DNA of 64,000 nt, taken from assembly GCF_004564235.1 (NCBI RefSeq), contig NZ_SOMN01000018.1, positions 1-64,000 on the forward strand. The letters are read 5' to 3'. The notes below the pieces were generated by a model. The model did no database searches and was not told where the DNA came from. It saw only the letters and a program-made list of their open reading frames with translations. Positions 41,270 to 50,812 of the stretch are shown here, piece by piece. This stretch comes from Cohnella luojiensis. Lineage in GTDB: Bacteria; Bacillota; Bacilli; Paenibacillales; Paenibacillaceae. Position 1 is the first letter of the stretch. Each line of letters opens with the position of its first letter. A program made the position numbers and the translations under genes.

Positions 41270-42685
41270 TTATTTTTGCTCGCCGCGATATTGGGTCGGC
41301 GTTTTGCCCGTTATTTTCTTGAAGATGCGCGTAAAGTAAAAATAGTCGTGATATCCGATTTTTTCCGCGATCTCGTGGACGGAGTAGTTGTCCGAACTCA
41401 ACAATTCGCAGGCGTAGGCGATGCGAAGCCGGGAGATGTACGTCGTAAACGTCTCTCCCGCTTCCTTCTTGAACAACTGGCTAATATAGCTTGGATTCAT
41501 GAAAAATTGATCCGATAAATTCTGCAGCGAGATATCCTCGTTGAAATGGCTCGTCACGAATTGCAGGATGGCATTGAATGTTTGGTTTTTCGTTTCGACC
41601 GATGGCGAGTCGGAGCTTCTCATATACCGCGCGGTAAGTTTTTGGAGCTCATCCAGCATCGCGAACGCTTGGGGATAGGATTGAACCAATTGCTCGTAGC
41701 TGTATAATATGTTCTCCGCTTGCCCGAGACCGAACAGAAACGAAACCGTCATGTTGTACACCTGGAAGGCGTGCCGGATAGATAACGAGCGCGATCTGAA
41801 CAAGCCTTCGATCCGTTCGAATACCAGATTCGCCTCTTTCTGGTCCTTGTCGCGAATCGCATCGTTCATTTCCATCATTTGCTTGTTCAGTTCGTCATTC
41901 TTGTATGACTGAGCGTCGAACACCCCGGCCTCGGCATTAACGAAAAACTGGTGCGCGAACAAGTCGGCCAGTGCGATTGCTTCCTTGATGACGCTGAGAT
42001 CGGTCATTTTCTCGCTGATCCCGATGCCCTTTGTTCCCGGAGGAAAATGTTCGATCCATTTCCTTTTCCTTGTTTCGGCCTCGCGCGCGCCGAACAAATA
42101 CGCGGTTTTGGAAGTTCCGATTTTCAGCTTGAGCACCGGCTCGTAGAAGTCCGGAAGCTCTCTTGGTCCCACGGCAACGACGGCCACGAATCCTCCCGTG
42201 CTCCAATCCGGAATGCGGTACTTCTTGAATTCCTCTTGCAGCTTCAACTGATTTTCCGAGCTAGGGTCATCTAGCAGTTGGATAAGCGAATAGTCGGGGT
42301 CAGACTTGGCTCCGTCCAGCGTTTTATTGATTTTCAAGAGCACGCCCGAGATTTCCATCTCGTCGAACGGCTTCAAACAATAGGCGACGGCTCCATAAGT
42401 CAACGCTTTCTGAGCGTAGGCAAACTCGGCGTAACCGCTGACGACGACGAATTGGATCCGAGAGGATAATCTCCTTCCCCGTTGAATAAGCTCGAGACCG
42501 TTCATCTCCGGCATCCGGATATCCGTAAATACGACATCCGGCTTGAGGCTCCCGATCGCTACCAGCGCTTCGGCTCCATTATAGGCTTGACCGACAACCT
42601 CGAAGCCATAGTGCTTCCAATCCACCAAATCCTTCAGGCTTTCCACGACCCAGCTTTCATCGTCCACGATCAGTACTTTACGCAT
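41270..42685 (-). CDS. YesN-type response regulator with AraC output domain
   Basis: 471 residues. A receiver domain (1-120) carries the acidic pocket VDDE, the phospho-acceptor Asp55 in FTDIRMPEMNG, and Lys in CLKPF. A variable middle region follows, and a C-terminal AraC DNA-binding domain (about 370-471) shows ISQLFKKEAGETFTTYISRL and the second helix-turn-helix ending in YFTRIFKKITGKTPTQYRGE. It should activate the adjacent transporter operon when phosphorylated by the kinase encoded upstream; the two genes overlap by 8 bp. Confidence 0.94.
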   Translation of the reverse strand: MRKVLIVDDESWVVESLKDLVDWKHYGFEVVGQAYNGAEALVAIGSLKPDVVFTDIRMPEMNGLELIQRGRRLSSRIQFVVVSGYAEFAYAQKALTYGAVAYCLKPFDEMEISGVLLKINKTLDGAKSDPDYSLIQLLDDPSSENQLKLQEEFKKYRIPDWSTGGFVAVVAVGPRELPDFYEPVLKLKIGTSKTAYLFGAREAETRKRKWIEHFPPGTKGIGISEKMTDLSVIKEAIALADLFAHQFFVNAEAGVFDAQSYKNDELNKQMMEMNDAIRDKDQKEANLVFERIEGLFRSRSLSIRHAFQVYNMTVSFLFGLGQAENILYSYEQLVQSYPQAFAMLDELQKLTARYMRSSDSPSVETKNQTFNAILQFVTSHFNEDISLQNLSDQFFMNPSYISQLFKKEAGETFTTYISRLRIAYACELLSSDNYSVHEIAEKIGYHDYFYFTRIFKKITGKTPTQYRGEQK

Positions 42686-44465
42686 TCGATTCCCTTCTTT
42701 CCGCGATCGCCAGACGAATGCAGGTTCCTTCGCCGAGAACGCTCTCCAAGCTTATTCCGCACTCGTTTCCGAACATCAATTTGATCCGGTTATTCACGTT
42801 GACCAGCCCGATGCTGCCACCGTCCTCCGCACCCGGCTCACCGGAGGAAGAAACCGACAGTTTGTTCCGAAGCTCCTCCAGCTTGCTTGGTTCTATTCCC
42901 GTTCCGTTGTCCTCCACGGTTACGATTAGCGTTCTCTGCTCGTCGACGAAGCCTTTTATCCATAATTCCCCGGCCTTTAACGTGGGTTCGAACCCATGAT
43001 AGACCGCGTTCTCCACGAGCGGTTGCAAAATCATCTTCGGAATCGCGAAAGCAAGGGCCTCGTCCGTCATTTCATAATGAACGGAGAAACGGTCGGCGAA
43101 CCGAATTTGCTGAATTTGGACATACGATTCGATCATTTTGACTTCGTCGCTAAGGGGAACGACATCTCCCCCCTTAATGCTGTAACGGAAGATGCTGGAC
43201 AATGACCTCGTCATCGTTTTGATTTTGTTTTGCCCTTCCACGACGGCGATTCCCGTAATCGCTTCCAACGTGTTGTATAAGAAATGGGGGTTGATTTGGC
43301 TCCGCAGGAAAGCTAGCTCCGACTTCTTCTTCTCCAGTTCTATGCCGTACAAACGGCTGTTCGTCTCCAGCAAACGCTGCGTGAGATGGTCGATTTCATC
43401 GAGCATGCTATTAAGCTCGGAGGCCATGATGCTGATTTCCATATAGCCCTGCAAAGAGATTCTTTTTTTGAATTTGAGCAAGTCTCCTCTTTTTACGGTA
43501 GTCATGAAGAAGATGAGTTTTTTCAACGGACGCAATATATTGTTCACGATGAACATGAACGGGATTACCAAAACCAATAAGCATATTCCTAATATGGTTA
43601 ACTCCAACCTGCGAATATCGAGCAAGTCGGCCAGCAATTCATCTTTGGGAGCCATGCTCAGTATGCTTCCTTCGATATCCGGCAAATTCACCGTCTGCAT
43701 CACGTAGTTTTTGTCTTTCCATTCGATCATCGTGTCTTCCTCGCTCTGTCCCCCGGCGGGAATGTCTTGCAATCGGCTGCCGACCGGTTCTTGCGAATTG
43801 CTCGTAATCACTTTATGATCCCTGTCCAGCAAATAAATGTGCGAGCTATGTTGCTTCGAGGCATACTCTTGTTCCCCGGCAAGCGCTTTCGGATTCATGA
43901 TGAAGAAAAGAGTGCCGACAAGACGGTTGAACATTTCGCCTTGCTCCTTATAATAGATCGGGGTCGCGAATATCAAGCCTTCTCCCGAGCCGTAGAGGTT
44001 GCCGAACTTCTGCATCCCGACGTAATGAGCATTTACTTTGGGGGGAACCGCGCTTTGCAACGACGATACGTACTTATTGCCGCCATAGAGATCTATCCAC
44101 GCCCCGTTGACTCCGGAAATGACAATGTCCAGGATACCTTCCTTCAGCTCTTTCTGATTCGTTATCAACTCGCTTAAATCCTTGAATTGCTCGTATTTGA
44201 GCAAGTCGTTTTCCTCTACCAGGAAGCGTTGAACTTCCCCGTTATAGGATATATTTTGCATTAGCCTGTTAATAACGTCCTTGTTGGACGTCACGTTTTT
44301 CCTGATCTCGGAGACGGTCTGCTCGACGTACTCCTCGTGGTTCCGCGTAACCATCCCGGACATCATGGAGTAGCTATGAAAAATAACGATCAGGATTACG
44401 ATAATGGTCGATGCTGCTAGAATGACAAGCTGCGATCGGATGGATAGTTTTCTTAGGAAGGCCAC
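42678..44465 (-). CDS. YesM-type sensor histidine kinase
   Basis: 595 residues. TM1 (about 13-34), an extracytoplasmic dCache-like sensor (35-285), TM2 (about 286-310), HAMP, then the His_kinase domain with QINPHFLYNTLEA, in which His394 is the phospho-acceptor, and an HATPase_c domain (LVENAVYHG, DNGTGI). Members of this family sense extracellular sugars directly or with the solute-binding protein. It overlaps the response regulator gene by 8 bp and belongs with transporter operon 1. Confidence 0.94.
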   Translation of the reverse strand: MAFLRKLSIRSQLVILAASTIIVILIVIFHSYSMMSGMVTRNHEEYVEQTVSEIRKNVTSNKDVINRLMQNISYNGEVQRFLVEENDLLKYEQFKDLSELITNQKELKEGILDIVISGVNGAWIDLYGGNKYVSSLQSAVPPKVNAHYVGMQKFGNLYGSGEGLIFATPIYYKEQGEMFNRLVGTLFFIMNPKALAGEQEYASKQHSSHIYLLDRDHKVITSNSQEPVGSRLQDIPAGGQSEEDTMIEWKDKNYVMQTVNLPDIEGSILSMAPKDELLADLLDIRRLELTILGICLLVLVIPFMFIVNNILRPLKKLIFFMTTVKRGDLLKFKKRISLQGYMEISIMASELNSMLDEIDHLTQRLLETNSRLYGIELEKKKSELAFLRSQINPHFLYNTLEAITGIAVVEGQNKIKTMTRSLSSIFRYSIKGGDVVPLSDEVKMIESYVQIQQIRFADRFSVHYEMTDEALAFAIPKMILQPLVENAVYHGFEPTLKAGELWIKGFVDEQRTLIVTVEDNGTGIEPSKLEELRNKLSVSSSGEPGAEDGGSIGLVNVNNRIKLMFGNECGISLESVLGEGTCIRLAIAERRESNA

Positions 44466-44607
44466 GTGCTCATCCCCTCTTTCTAGGGTGACTGCTATGG
44501 CTTATTATTGCTTCTGCCGATCGCCAACGTCAACATTCGATAGTCTTTTCTGTCGGCGACGAGTTACCTGTTAGCGGCAATTCGGTCATCAGGACCAGAA
44601 CTGGAGT

Positions 44608-44785
44608 AATAGCGGAACCTCGTTCCGTTATTTCTGCCGTAAGCAGGGCTGGCGGAATTATAGCGGAACCTCGTTCCGTTATTTATACCGTGAGTGGGGC
44701 TGGCGGCGTTATAGCGGAACCTCGTTCCGTTATTTCTGCCGTGAGCGGGGCTGGCGGCGTTATAGCGGAACCTCGTTCCGTTATG
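44608..44785. repeat. 51-bp tandem array, four copies, each with a hairpin
   Basis: The unit begins AGCGGAACCTCGTTCCGTTA and recurs at 44611, 44662, 44713 and 44764, an exact 51-bp period. Within each, ATAGCGGAAC and GTTCCGTTAT form a 10-bp stem around CTC with one mismatch. Linkers are similar as well (CTGCCGTGAGCGGGGCTGGC). The array fills most of the 405-bp gap between the two operons; 44466-44607 shows nothing else that I can support. Confidence 0.9.
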
Positions 44786-44804
44786 GCGTCCAGCCACATG
44801 CAAA

Positions 44805-44852
44805 AAAGAGGCTATCTCGAAAGGTCATATAGACCTTGTGAGACAGCCTCTG
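44805..44852 (-). terminator. Terminator of the mannoside operon
   Basis: On the minus strand AGAGGCTGTCTC pairs with GAGATAGCCTCT, with an inner AAGGTC/GACCTT helix, followed by six T. Confidence 0.85.
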
Positions 44853-44871
44853 TGCGATACGTATCGCTGAA

Positions 44872-47649
44872 TTATTTGCTTGCAACGACGCCTACGGTGT
44901 AGATCTCGCATGGACCAAGCCTTGCCGCAAACGAAGCTTCCTTGCTGCCTGCCGGCTTCAAGCTGTCGCCAACGCTCTCCAGCACGTCGCTCTTGTAAAC
45001 CGCAGCGTTCGCGCCATCGTTCGGTTGCACCTTCAGCTCCGCTTCTTCGGGACGCATGTTGAACCAGCGCAGCATCAGATCGCCCGTATCCTCCCCGATT
45101 TTCGCGGAGGAGAACGCGATGCCCTCGCCCTGCCACGCCAAGAAAGCGTGGACCGGGGCAAGCGCTCCCCCATGGATGCCGGTCTGAACGGTCGTCCATG
45201 GCGTTTGGAACTGGTAGGCGGCAGAGAACGCACCGGATGCAGCCCCGTCGCCTTGATGGGGAACGATCATGAGCTCAACCGTATGCTCGCCTAGGCATTG
45301 CGCTTCCGGAGTCGGGAAGACGCCCCAGTCTCCGAGCTCCGCGACGGCGCGAAGCAAGGTCACGGCGATCGTATTCCGGCCGTCTCTTAACACTTCGTAT
45401 TCGTTCAGCCCTTTGTTGGCTATCGTCAAGCCCCGATTCTCATCGCTAACGTCGGCGAAGGCTTGCTGGTGCTGCGCGTTGCTCGGGTTCTCCCACTCGG
45501 CTGCCGGTTCGTTGTCGCGAACCGCCACCTCGAAGATCGCGTCCGCCCGATGAACGGCCGTAGCCAGATCCGTCGGAAACAGCGCGCGCACGCGATGATC
45601 CTTGGCTTGGTTGTCGAAGGTCGCGCGAGCGCTGACGCCGCGGCCCGAGCGCTCCAGGCTGACGACTGTCCGGATCGTCAACGGCACGGTTTCCTTCACC
45701 CGCTGAGCCTTGCGCAAAGGATAGTCAAGCGCTTCCTGCTTCTCCTTCTCGAAGGTATCGTCCGCCGATGCCGGTACGGCCCAGCGGTGAACGATCTCGA
45801 CGGAAGCGCGATACGCGGTATCCTCAATGACCTTGATTTCCGCCGCTAAACCCTTGGTCGTTAGCGATTGTTCCCCTTCCGGCTGCTTATACATATACTC
45901 GTTGCCGATATCGCCCGTATCCTCGTACACGAGCAAGTCGCGGTAGGTACGTCCGCTTGCCTTGTCCGTAACGGTCAAGGATCCATCCTCCGCGATCTCG
46001 ATGCTCAGGAATTCGTTCGCAAGCGACCGAGCGCCGGACACAAGGGATTCTTCCGAGGACGGTTGCTTAACGGCAGGTGCTTGATCGCCGGCTTGCGCTT
46101 CAAGAACCCAGCCATAGGCCTTCAGTCCGAGCGCAGGGACTTGAGCCGCTTCGAAGACCAGCTTCACGCGGCGCGCCCAATAAGGCTGACGGAACTTATC
46201 GTCCGGCAGATCGTAACCGAACTGCAGTCCGAGATCTTCCATCGTATAAGGAACCTGCTTGCCTTCCGAATCCACTAACGAACGGCTGGTTACATCGACG
46301 TCCCTCATCCGACGAATCATTTCTTCCCGACTCAGTCCATCCCGATAATAAAGCCGCGCGACATCCAGCTCGACCTCTACCGTTCCGCTGCGCGACCAAC
46401 CCGTCGTATTGAAGACGACGAACGGCAGCGCGTCTTTCCCCAATCGGGAGAATACGTCCGTATTCACCGCTTCTGCTATCGCGCGCTTGCTATCGTCGAC
46501 GATCGTCTCCGCGACATGCCGGCTCTTATCGAACCGGGTGACCATTTCGCGGTGCACTTCGTCCACGCTGCACCCGCAGATGCTGTCATGCGGATGGTTC
46601 TGCATGAGCGTTTTCCAAGCGTACTTCAGCAGATGATGCGGATACGCCGCTTTGGTTATTCCGTGCGCAAAGGCAGCCAAAGGCTCGGCCACCTTCTCGA
46701 GCAGAGTTTGGCCTCGTTGGTTCATCTGCTTTAGATAAACCCTTGCGGAAGCCGTATTCACAAGCGTCCACCAGCCATCGGTCCTTTGGCTGCGAAGCTC
46801 GCCTTTAACGCTCGAAAGCTCACGATCCAAGGCGCGTTCCACCGAAGCGATGTAATCCGGGAAATTGGAATGAATGAACTCGATATCCGGATACAGCTTT
46901 CGGGCGGTGCGAATCGCCTCCGGCAAATCCAACTGAACAGGCTGGTGGTCAACCCCGTTCATGAACAGCAACTCGCTGGTGGATGCGTATTTCTCTGCAT
47001 CGGCCAGCTTGCGGGTCCAATATTCCTTCGCTTCTTGTTCATCTACCGGCACCTCATTGCCATTGGAATACCAATTGGCAAACAGAATGCCCAACACCTT
47101 GGAGCCGTCCGGACTTTCCCAAATCAGCTCCGAGAACGAAGACTCGTAGCCGCCGTCCGAAACCATGTTATTAAAGCCGGTCGGCTTCACTCCGCGGCCG
47201 AAAAAGACATTGTTGATGCCGGACTGCCGCATCAATTGCGGGGTTTGTCCGGCAAGGCCGAACGTATCGGGGAAATAGCCGATTTTCGCCGGCGTACCGA
47301 AGCGTTTTGCGTCATCGTGCCCAACCTGCATGTTGCGCACGTTCGCTTCGCTGCTGGTTAGAAACGCATCCTGTAAAATGTACCAGGGGCCGATAATGAT
47401 GCGGCCGTCGCGGATATGTTTTTCCAGACGATCCTTTTGATCGGGGCGAACCTGGAGATAATCCTCCAAAATGATCGTTTGACCGTCCATGTAAAAGCTT
47501 TTGAACTCCGTGCCCTCATCCAGCTTATCCAGCAAAGAGTCCACTAGATTGATCAGGCGCACATGGTGTTTCTCGTATGGCAAATACCATTCGCGGTCCC
47601 AGTGGGTATGGGAGATGATATGCGCGGTTTTTCTGTTCGTTGAGTCCAT
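44872..47649 (-). CDS. GH38 alpha-mannosidase
   Basis: 925 residues. N-terminal catalytic domain: ISHTHWDREWY (His14, His16 and Asp18 include zinc ligands) and the nucleophile region GYFPDTFGLAGQ with Asp128. A three-helix bundle with SICGCSVDEVHREM (His and Asp of the zinc/acid region) and two C-terminal beta domains follow. Retaining, zinc- or cobalt-dependent, cytoplasmic; bacterial members cleave alpha-1,3 or alpha-1,2/1,6 mannosides or mannosylglycerate. With GH125 in the same operon, breakdown of imported mannose-rich N-glycan or yeast mannan fragments is the best reading. AAGGAG lies 12 bases before the ATG at 47649, rather far. Last gene of the operon. Confidence 0.92.
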   Translation of the reverse strand: MDSTNRKTAHIISHTHWDREWYLPYEKHHVRLINLVDSLLDKLDEGTEFKSFYMDGQTIILEDYLQVRPDQKDRLEKHIRDGRIIIGPWYILQDAFLTSSEANVRNMQVGHDDAKRFGTPAKIGYFPDTFGLAGQTPQLMRQSGINNVFFGRGVKPTGFNNMVSDGGYESSFSELIWESPDGSKVLGILFANWYSNGNEVPVDEQEAKEYWTRKLADAEKYASTSELLFMNGVDHQPVQLDLPEAIRTARKLYPDIEFIHSNFPDYIASVERALDRELSSVKGELRSQRTDGWWTLVNTASARVYLKQMNQRGQTLLEKVAEPLAAFAHGITKAAYPHHLLKYAWKTLMQNHPHDSICGCSVDEVHREMVTRFDKSRHVAETIVDDSKRAIAEAVNTDVFSRLGKDALPFVVFNTTGWSRSGTVEVELDVARLYYRDGLSREEMIRRMRDVDVTSRSLVDSEGKQVPYTMEDLGLQFGYDLPDDKFRQPYWARRVKLVFEAAQVPALGLKAYGWVLEAQAGDQAPAVKQPSSEESLVSGARSLANEFLSIEIAEDGSLTVTDKASGRTYRDLLVYEDTGDIGNEYMYKQPEGEQSLTTKGLAAEIKVIEDTAYRASVEIVHRWAVPASADDTFEKEKQEALDYPLRKAQRVKETVPLTIRTVVSLERSGRGVSARATFDNQAKDHRVRALFPTDLATAVHRADAIFEVAVRDNEPAAEWENPSNAQHQQAFADVSDENRGLTIANKGLNEYEVLRDGRNTIAVTLLRAVAELGDWGVFPTPEAQCLGEHTVELMIVPHQGDGAASGAFSAAYQFQTPWTTVQTGIHGGALAPVHAFLAWQGEGIAFSSAKIGEDTGDLMLRWFNMRPEEAELKVQPNDGANAAVYKSDVLESVGDSLKPAGSKEASFAARLGPCEIYTVGVVASK

Positions 47650-47668
47650 CTAAATGAATATCTCCTTT

Positions 47669-50600
47669 CTATTCCGCCCGAGCGTCGAATTGCGCTCGCA
47701 CTTCCACCTCGTCAGGTCGATACACCGAGGTTACGCGACCTTGGAGATCCGTAGCAAATAATACAACGCGCTCCCGTTCCAACGCAAAAGAATAAGTCGC
47801 CCCTGTACCGGCAGACTTAACCTCTATTAGAGTATCGTAAGCATATTCGGAAACGAAGACATAAAGCGCTCCGTCTTTATATTGAAGACATCTGCCATAG
47901 ACGCCCGGCAGATTGCCGCCCTTGATCCATTCCATTTTTCCCCGATAACCCGACGCTTGAAGCACGTGCTCGTACAACCGGGCGATCGGCTCGGACCGTT
48001 CGTTCAGCTCTAACGGCAATGGGGACCAGATTAGGCGCCCCCGTCCGTAGGCCGCTTCGACAACCGCGTCAGCCTCAACCTTCGCCGTAACGCTTCCGTT
48101 CAAGACGACTTCCTTGAATACTTCGGCGATTCTGCGGTTTGCGTAAGACACCGGGTAAGCCCGGCCGCCGATCACGATCTGCTCTTCACGAACCACGTTG
48201 CTTAGCTTCCGCTCGCCGAGAGCTTCCGCAAGGCGCTTCGATTTTCGCCAATAAGCATCTAGTCCGAGAGGGCCGGTAAAGAGCATGGTCGCTCCCGTCC
48301 GGTCTACGATATCGAGCAGCTTGGCGAACGCGGCGTCGTCGAAATTGTGGGCGGACGGAACGATAATCAGCTTGGCGGGCGCCGATTCCAGCGCCTCCAG
48401 GTGATATTCCGACACCCCGCGGAAAGGCACCTTCAGTTCGTATCCCAATACTCTCGTTAACCGCGTCGTGGCATCGAACGCCAGCTTGCGATTCGAGAAA
48501 TCGTTGGAGTAAGGGAACACGACGGCGACATCCTCAAGCTCTCGATCGCGGAACAAGTCCCGGATTCCCTCCATGAAGCTTCCGAAGCGATAGGACACGT
48601 CCGCTTCCGGTTTCTCCGTCCCGTCGGCCCTTAAAGCGCCGATATGGGATTCGTTGGCGTTATCCATATAGAAGTTGGTGTTCCAGATCCACTGCACGGC
48701 TCCGGCTCCGCCCGCCGCGAACGCATAGGCATACTTGCGTTCCAGCATGGCGCGGAGCTCTTCCTCGGACCGCTTCGCGAAGCCGTCCGGCGTCTCCACG
48801 TACATGATGCCCGTCTCCTGAACGACGTTCGGCTTATTCGCCGTCTTGGCGAAGATCCCGTCCCATAGCAGTTGGTCGTTCAGCCACCACGAGTGAACGG
48901 TCGTGTAGTCCGTCGCCTCCTCGTAGAAGAACGGCGACGGTCGTTGCGCGCCCAGCGCTTCGTCTTGGCCGACCGTAACCAGTTGCTTCGGGCATTCTTC
49001 CTTGATAACGTCGTACAGCTGCTTCGCCCATCGGTTATGCATGTCCATGGAGAATAGCACATAGTCCAGCCAGCGGGTGCCCTTCTTGCCTTGGTGCATG
49101 TCCTGCACGTCGAAGTTAATGTCTTCCGGCTCCGGAACGGTAGCCGAAGCGAAGTCCGGCAACTCTCCCGGCGTCATGCCCCACCGCTCGCGCAGCTTCT
49201 CGATCGAGCCGTGACGCAAGGCTAACCATTCCGAATAAGCCGCTTTCTCGAACGGATCCCGGCTAGACCGAGGGCCGTTAGAGAAGATCCGCTGAGGATC
49301 GAACATCGACGGCTCGTTAATCAGATCCCAATCGATATTGGTCGTGTCGCGGTGACGGCTGACGATCGAACGGACGAACCGCTTCTGCGCTTCCACGCTA
49401 CGGGGATCCAGATAAGGGTTCGCGCCCTCCCAAGTTTCAGGCGTAAACGAGAAGAAAGTGAACGTTACCTGAAGGTCGTTCTTCTTCGCGGTCATGATAA
49501 ACGCGTCGATCGAGCGAAGCACCTCCTCGGAGGCGTGACCGTCCACCTGCATCACGTTGCGGTAAGCCGTCCATATTCCCGTGCGTATCCAGTTGATACC
49601 GGCTTTGCGCATCTGGGCCATATCGCGATCCCATACAGAAGCGTTGGGAAGAAAAAGAAACTTCCGCGCGACGTCCGACGTCATATACGTCATTCCCACC
49701 ACGGGCAGCGGACGTCCGTCCTTTTCGAAGTAGTCTCTTCCGCTCGAAAGCAAACCGCCCGACTGCAGCAGCTTGGCGTCCGCGCCCCAGAAACCCTGAC
49801 GCAGCATACGCGTCTCGCCGTCCGAGGACTCGGCGAGGCATTTCACGCTATAAAATCCGCCGCGGACATCGATACGAAGCGGAATCCGCTTAATCGCAAG
49901 TCCCTGTCCCACGGCGGCGTTAAATTGAAATTGGAATTCAGCCCACTCATCGTCCTGATAGCTCACCTGAATCGTAAACGTCCACTCGGTTTCCTTACCC
50001 TCGTCATCCGCTTGCCCGCGTCCCAGCTTCTGCGCCTGGAACGTCAACATCGGCCGTTCGTGCAGCTCGTACGAAGCATAGCTAGGCTTCAGCCACAGCT
50101 CCGTGACGCCGGACGCGCAAAAGCGAGCCCACTCGCGAAGAGCCTTCAAACCGCCTCGCTCGGCGAATTTCGCACCAAGAGGTTGATTGATGAACAGCCA
50201 GCGCCCGCCGGCGAAATCGCCCTTCGTGTTCTCCCAAAGCACGGCAGGCGCCGCGACTTCGCGATCCTCGGACGAGATGCCTTTCAGAACCGGATAGATA
50301 TGCGCGTCCATTGGACCGGCCGATCCCATCTGATGAGGCAGGTCGCTCGACTTGGTCACGTGCGGCACCAAGTTCCACGTATCCGCCACATCCAATAGCA
50401 ATTCCCGGTCCTGAAATAATGGGATATCGCCATTCGCCGCCAGCTTAACAACGGGACGGGACAGAACGGACAGCATCTCGTGGATGCGGAGCTGCCGATG
50501 ATAAGCCGTCTGTTCCGGCTCGACGAACCATTCCCCATCCGCCTTCCTGACAGGCACACGGAACGGAGCTCCCCCCGCGCTGATCAAGCCTCCGCCGCGC

Positions 50601-50812
50601 TTCAGGAAAGCAAGCAGTTCCTCCCATATCGCGATCGGAAAATAAGGCGCGTGCATCGAAACGAAACATCCGCCTTCTGCCTCTCTAAGCAGAGCCGTAA
50701 CTCCCTCGACATCGGACACTTCTCCGATTGCCCGCAGCTGTTCTAAATCTTTTTCCCCGAACCCGACAGCACCCGGAAAAGAAGAATCGTAGAAAATAAT
50801 CGGTTTAGGCAT
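47669..50812 (-). CDS. GH-A clan hydrolase with GH42-like architecture, specificity unknown
   Basis: 1047 residues. An N-terminal amidotransferase-like domain (about 1-230) precedes a beta domain, a TIM-barrel (about 390-780) with the clan GH-A pair Glu500 in WDLINEPS and Glu666 in VVQETGIMY, and a second amidotransferase-like domain (about 785-910) resembling the GH42 trimerisation domain. The fold points to a retaining beta-glycosidase, such as beta-galactosidase or beta-mannosidase. Sitting between GH125 and GH38, it could remove the beta-mannose of the N-glycan core. Its 5' end overlaps GH125 by 8 bp. No signal peptide. Confidence 0.8.
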   Translation of the reverse strand: MPKPIIFYDSSFPGAVGFGEKDLEQLRAIGEVSDVEGVTALLREAEGGCFVSMHAPYFPIAIWEELLAFLKRGGGLISAGGAPFRVPVRKADGEWFVEPEQTAYHRQLRIHEMLSVLSRPVVKLAANGDIPLFQDRELLLDVADTWNLVPHVTKSSDLPHQMGSAGPMDAHIYPVLKGISSEDREVAAPAVLWENTKGDFAGGRWLFINQPLGAKFAERGGLKALREWARFCASGVTELWLKPSYASYELHERPMLTFQAQKLGRGQADDEGKETEWTFTIQVSYQDDEWAEFQFQFNAAVGQGLAIKRIPLRIDVRGGFYSVKCLAESSDGETRMLRQGFWGADAKLLQSGGLLSSGRDYFEKDGRPLPVVGMTYMTSDVARKFLFLPNASVWDRDMAQMRKAGINWIRTGIWTAYRNVMQVDGHASEEVLRSIDAFIMTAKKNDLQVTFTFFSFTPETWEGANPYLDPRSVEAQKRFVRSIVSRHRDTTNIDWDLINEPSMFDPQRIFSNGPRSSRDPFEKAAYSEWLALRHGSIEKLRERWGMTPGELPDFASATVPEPEDINFDVQDMHQGKKGTRWLDYVLFSMDMHNRWAKQLYDVIKEECPKQLVTVGQDEALGAQRPSPFFYEEATDYTTVHSWWLNDQLLWDGIFAKTANKPNVVQETGIMYVETPDGFAKRSEEELRAMLERKYAYAFAAGGAGAVQWIWNTNFYMDNANESHIGALRADGTEKPEADVSYRFGSFMEGIRDLFRDRELEDVAVVFPYSNDFSNRKLAFDATTRLTRVLGYELKVPFRGVSEYHLEALESAPAKLIIVPSAHNFDDAAFAKLLDIVDRTGATMLFTGPLGLDAYWRKSKRLAEALGERKLSNVVREEQIVIGGRAYPVSYANRRIAEVFKEVVLNGSVTAKVEADAVVEAAYGRGRLIWSPLPLELNERSEPIARLYEHVLQASGYRGKMEWIKGGNLPGVYGRCLQYKDGALYVFVSEYAYDTLIEVKSAGTGATYSFALERERVVLFATDLQGRVTSVYRPDEVEVRAQFDARAE

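Noticed and set aside
44608-44785. CRISPR-like regular spacing
   Set aside because: The linkers repeat as well as the stems, the period is only 51 bp, and there are no cas genes.
44564-44803. A 79-codon minus-strand frame encoding four copies of a 17-residue repeat
   Set aside because: It is the translation of the 51-bp DNA array, has no ribosome binding site, and starts inside the neighbouring terminator.
49352-50398. Plus-strand open frame (about 348 codons)
   Set aside because: Antisense to the GH-A enzyme, whose domains and catalytic residues are clear; the antisense frame is Arg/His-rich without motifs.
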